From: Acetatifactor sp.
GTDB lineage: Bacteria; Bacillota; Clostridia; Lachnospirales; Lachnospiraceae
DNA length: 6,159 nucleotides
Assembly (NCBI GenBank): GCA_016303085.1
Contig: JAEDMI010000149.1
Coordinates: 1 to 6,159 of the forward strand
Direction of reading: 5' to 3'
Each line of letters starts with the position of its first letter. The first letter of the stretch is position 1. The notes under the pieces were generated by a model that worked only from the letters and a program-made list of their open reading frames with translations, made no database searches and was not told where the DNA came from. This document shows positions 5,879-6,159 of the stretch, piece by piece. The position numbers and the translations under genes are program-made.

Positions 5879-6159
5879 CTAGTTATTCTCTTTTCCATCG
5901 TTCACAGCTGCTTCCGGCTTTTCGCCTTCCACTTCTACTTTATTCTTTTTAAACAGATAGGTCTTTCTTTCATTTCCATGAATCAGGCGCTTAATGTTTT
6001 CTCTGTGCTTCCAGTATGCCAGAATCAGCAGACATCCAAATACAATATACATTTCTATCAGCTGTCCCTGCGTCATCTCAGCAAAGAAGCCTGTCTGTCC
6101 GCAAATCAAGAGTTGAATCATCAGTCCGGCATAGACAAGCAGAGAACCCAGAGAAACAT
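5879..6159 (-). CDS. plsY: Glycerol-3-phosphate acyltransferase PlsY, C-terminal part only
   Basis: Integral membrane enzyme that transfers an acyl group from acyl-phosphate to glycerol-3-phosphate, giving lysophosphatidic acid. The last 92 residues are visible. The frame stays open to the right edge, so the Met codon at 6121 is internal and not the start. Visible parts are the hydrophobic segment VSLGSLLVYAGLMIQLLIC, a second one QLIEMYIVFGCLLILAYW, and then the family's last conserved motif KHRENIKRLIHGNE, which should lie at the membrane face. After FKKNK comes a hydrophilic, acidic tail of about 19 residues ending in KENN, longer than the minimal PlsY end. The stop is TAG at 5881-5879. 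gpsA follows after 30 bases. The N-terminal two thirds and the promoter are outside the window. Confidence 0.92.
   Translation of the reverse strand, partial: VSLGSLLVYAGLMIQLLICGQTGFFAEMTQGQLIEMYIVFGCLLILAYWKHRENIKRLIHGNERKTYLFKKNKVEVEGEKPEAAVNDGKENN

Overview
The window looks like core chromosome of a Gram-positive Firmicute, most likely class Clostridia and plausibly Lachnospiraceae. The evidence is a tyrosine T-box leader in front of tyrS, strong AGGAGG-type ribosome binding sites, consensus sigma-A promoters, a plsY-gpsA pair, and protein sequences of clostridial character. Genus cannot be fixed from the sequence alone. I see no mobile element, CRISPR array, tRNA or rRNA gene.

Layout from left to right. 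(1) tyrS, minus strand, lacks its 3' end at the window edge. It is preceded by a complete T-box leader (about 1237-1524) and a perfect-consensus promoter (1531-1559). (2) A two-gene minus-strand unit encodes a MoxR-type AAA+ ATPase (2869-3687) followed by a CoxE-like VWA-domain protein (1583-2785). (3) A divergent control region (3688-3890) carries back-to-back promoters for the ATPase gene and for metF. (4) metF (3891-4748, plus strand) encodes 5,10-methylenetetrahydrofolate reductase and ends in a strong hairpin terminator. (5) gpsA (4835-5848) and the 3' part of plsY (from 5879 to the right edge), both minus strand, converge on metF.

How the genes work together. GpsA makes sn-glycerol-3-phosphate and PlsY acylates it, so plsY-gpsA supplies the first steps of phospholipid synthesis. 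tyrS senses uncharged tRNA-Tyr through its T-box. metF supplies 5-methyl-THF for methionine and one-carbon metabolism. The MoxR-VWA pair is the only unit of unknown function. By family it is probably a chaperone-like ATPase and metal-ion-adhesion partner acting on an unidentified client, and it is the best candidate for unexplored biology here. The rest is ordinary housekeeping. The most notable details are a Thr in place of the first His of the TyrS HIGH motif and the lack of any terminator between the VWA gene and the tyrS promoter.
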